A DNA stretch of 64,000 nt from Altibacter sp. (GTDB lineage: Bacteria > Bacteroidota > Bacteroidia > Flavobacteriales > Flavobacteriaceae): positions 124,001 through 188,000 of the forward strand of contig NZ_JAIOHK010000055.1 of NCBI RefSeq assembly GCF_019913785.1, read 5' to 3'. Positions 63,548 through 64,000 of this stretch are shown in pieces (within the stretch, counting starts at the first letter, position 1; each line of letters begins with the position of its first letter). Both the position numbers and the translations under genes were made by a program. The notes beneath the pieces are model-generated. The model worked only from the letters and a program-made list of their open reading frames with translations, was not told the DNA's origin and did no database searches.

Positions 63548-64000
63548 TTAATATTCTACTTTTGTCATTTTTCGTACCAATACGTGGGTGTCTCTATTTA
63601 CACCTACCGGACCCCAATAATTGAAATGATAGGTGAACTGACCGTAACCTCCGCACATTAAGTTTGGCTTTAAGTGAACTCTGGTAAAGGAATTATTCAT
63701 CCCTCCACGTCTAGGCTCGCCTTTTTTTCCTCTTCGTTCTTGCGACTTGGGAATATTATACGTTCGTTCAACAGCATGATAAACAATACATACTCCTTTC
63801 GGAATTCTAGAACTTACACAGGCCCGGGCTACATAGGTTCCGTGATCATTATATACTTCAACATGCTCATTGTCCTTAATTCCGAGTTCTTCCGCATCTT
63901 CTTCACTTATCCAACAAGGTTCGGCACCTCTAGACAAGGTAAGCATCCTCAATGTATCGCCATAAGTTGAATGAATATGCCATTTTCCATGTGGTGTAAG
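63548..64000 (-). CDS. narG: Respiratory nitrate reductase alpha subunit, C-terminal end (cut by window edge)
   Basis: The frame is open to the right edge; the visible ~150 residues match the NarG C-terminus: [47 protein letters not shown] and [20 protein letters not shown]. The molybdopterin-binding beta barrel is therefore present; the catalytic core lies outside. It reduces nitrate to nitrite in the cytoplasm as part of NarGHI. This strand order gives narGHJI. Confidence 0.97.
   Translation of the reverse strand, partial: LTPHGKWHIHSTYGDTLRMLTLSRGAEPCWISEEDAEELGIKDNEHVEVYNDHGTYVARACVSSRIPKGVCIVYHAVERTYNIPKSQERRGKKGEPRRGGMNNSFTRVHLKPNLMCGGYGQFTYHFNYWGPVGVNRDTHVLVRKMTKVEY

Overview
This window looks like the chromosome of a free-living, probably marine member of the Flavobacteriia (Bacteroidota). 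The evidence is an AT-rich genome, TonB-dependent receptors with carboxypeptidase-like N-terminal domains, DUF5689 and OmpA-type surface proteins, -7 promoter boxes of the Bacteroidota TAnnTTTG type, the short-chain type threonine dehydrogenase, a cysteine-poor DksA/TraR protein and a flavo-1-like RNA. I see no rRNA, tRNA, CRISPR array, insertion sequence or prophage.

Left part (1-39.6 kb), mostly housekeeping and envelope genes. 0-10 kb: the tail of an OmpA protein, a DUF5689 lipoprotein with a TonB receptor and a divergent secreted endonuclease/phosphatase, a small membrane protein and a second TonB receptor. 9.8-15.2 kb: an M23 peptidase, a tryptophan dioxygenase-like protein, a DUF3108 protein, then hppD and hmgA (tyrosine breakdown to maleylacetoacetate) with a structured RNA candidate between the last two. 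15.3-19.3 kb: a patatin/outer-membrane-barrel protein and uvrC. 19.4-23.3 kb: a compact RimK / retropepsin-like / RimK / AstE-like cluster that looks like a dedicated amino-acid ligase and hydrolase system, followed by a folate enzyme. 23.3-39.6 kb: two small membrane proteins, a PAS histidine kinase, lspA, a DksA-like gene, ileS (with a swapped active-site signature), an M28 peptidase, an M13 peptidase, threonine dehydrogenase and a lipoprotein cytochrome c.

Right part (39.6-64 kb), an anaerobic/molybdenum island. A long leftward run goes moeA, a ModE-like regulator, a TauE-family transporter, mobA, moaD, moeB-rhodanese, moaE, moaCB, moaA, fhs, fdhD, a NuoEF-like formate dehydrogenase subunit, the catalytic formate dehydrogenase subunit, and an unannotated 45-codon ORF. 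To its right, two NarK-type nitrate/nitrite transporters, a hemerythrin protein and an FNR-type regulator with four candidate cluster cysteines run rightward. narI, narJ, narH and narG (cut by the window edge) run leftward. Together these give molybdopterin cofactor synthesis, NAD-linked formate oxidation, assimilation of formate onto tetrahydrofolate, and membrane-bound nitrate respiration with transport and oxygen-sensing control.

Most notable: the double-RimK cluster (19.4-22.7 kb), the GXHH signature in IleRS, an extracytoplasmic barrel-sandwich-like insertion in the first NarK, a decayed Crp/Fnr gene just upstream of the intact one, and the small ORF at the end of the formate dehydrogenase operon.
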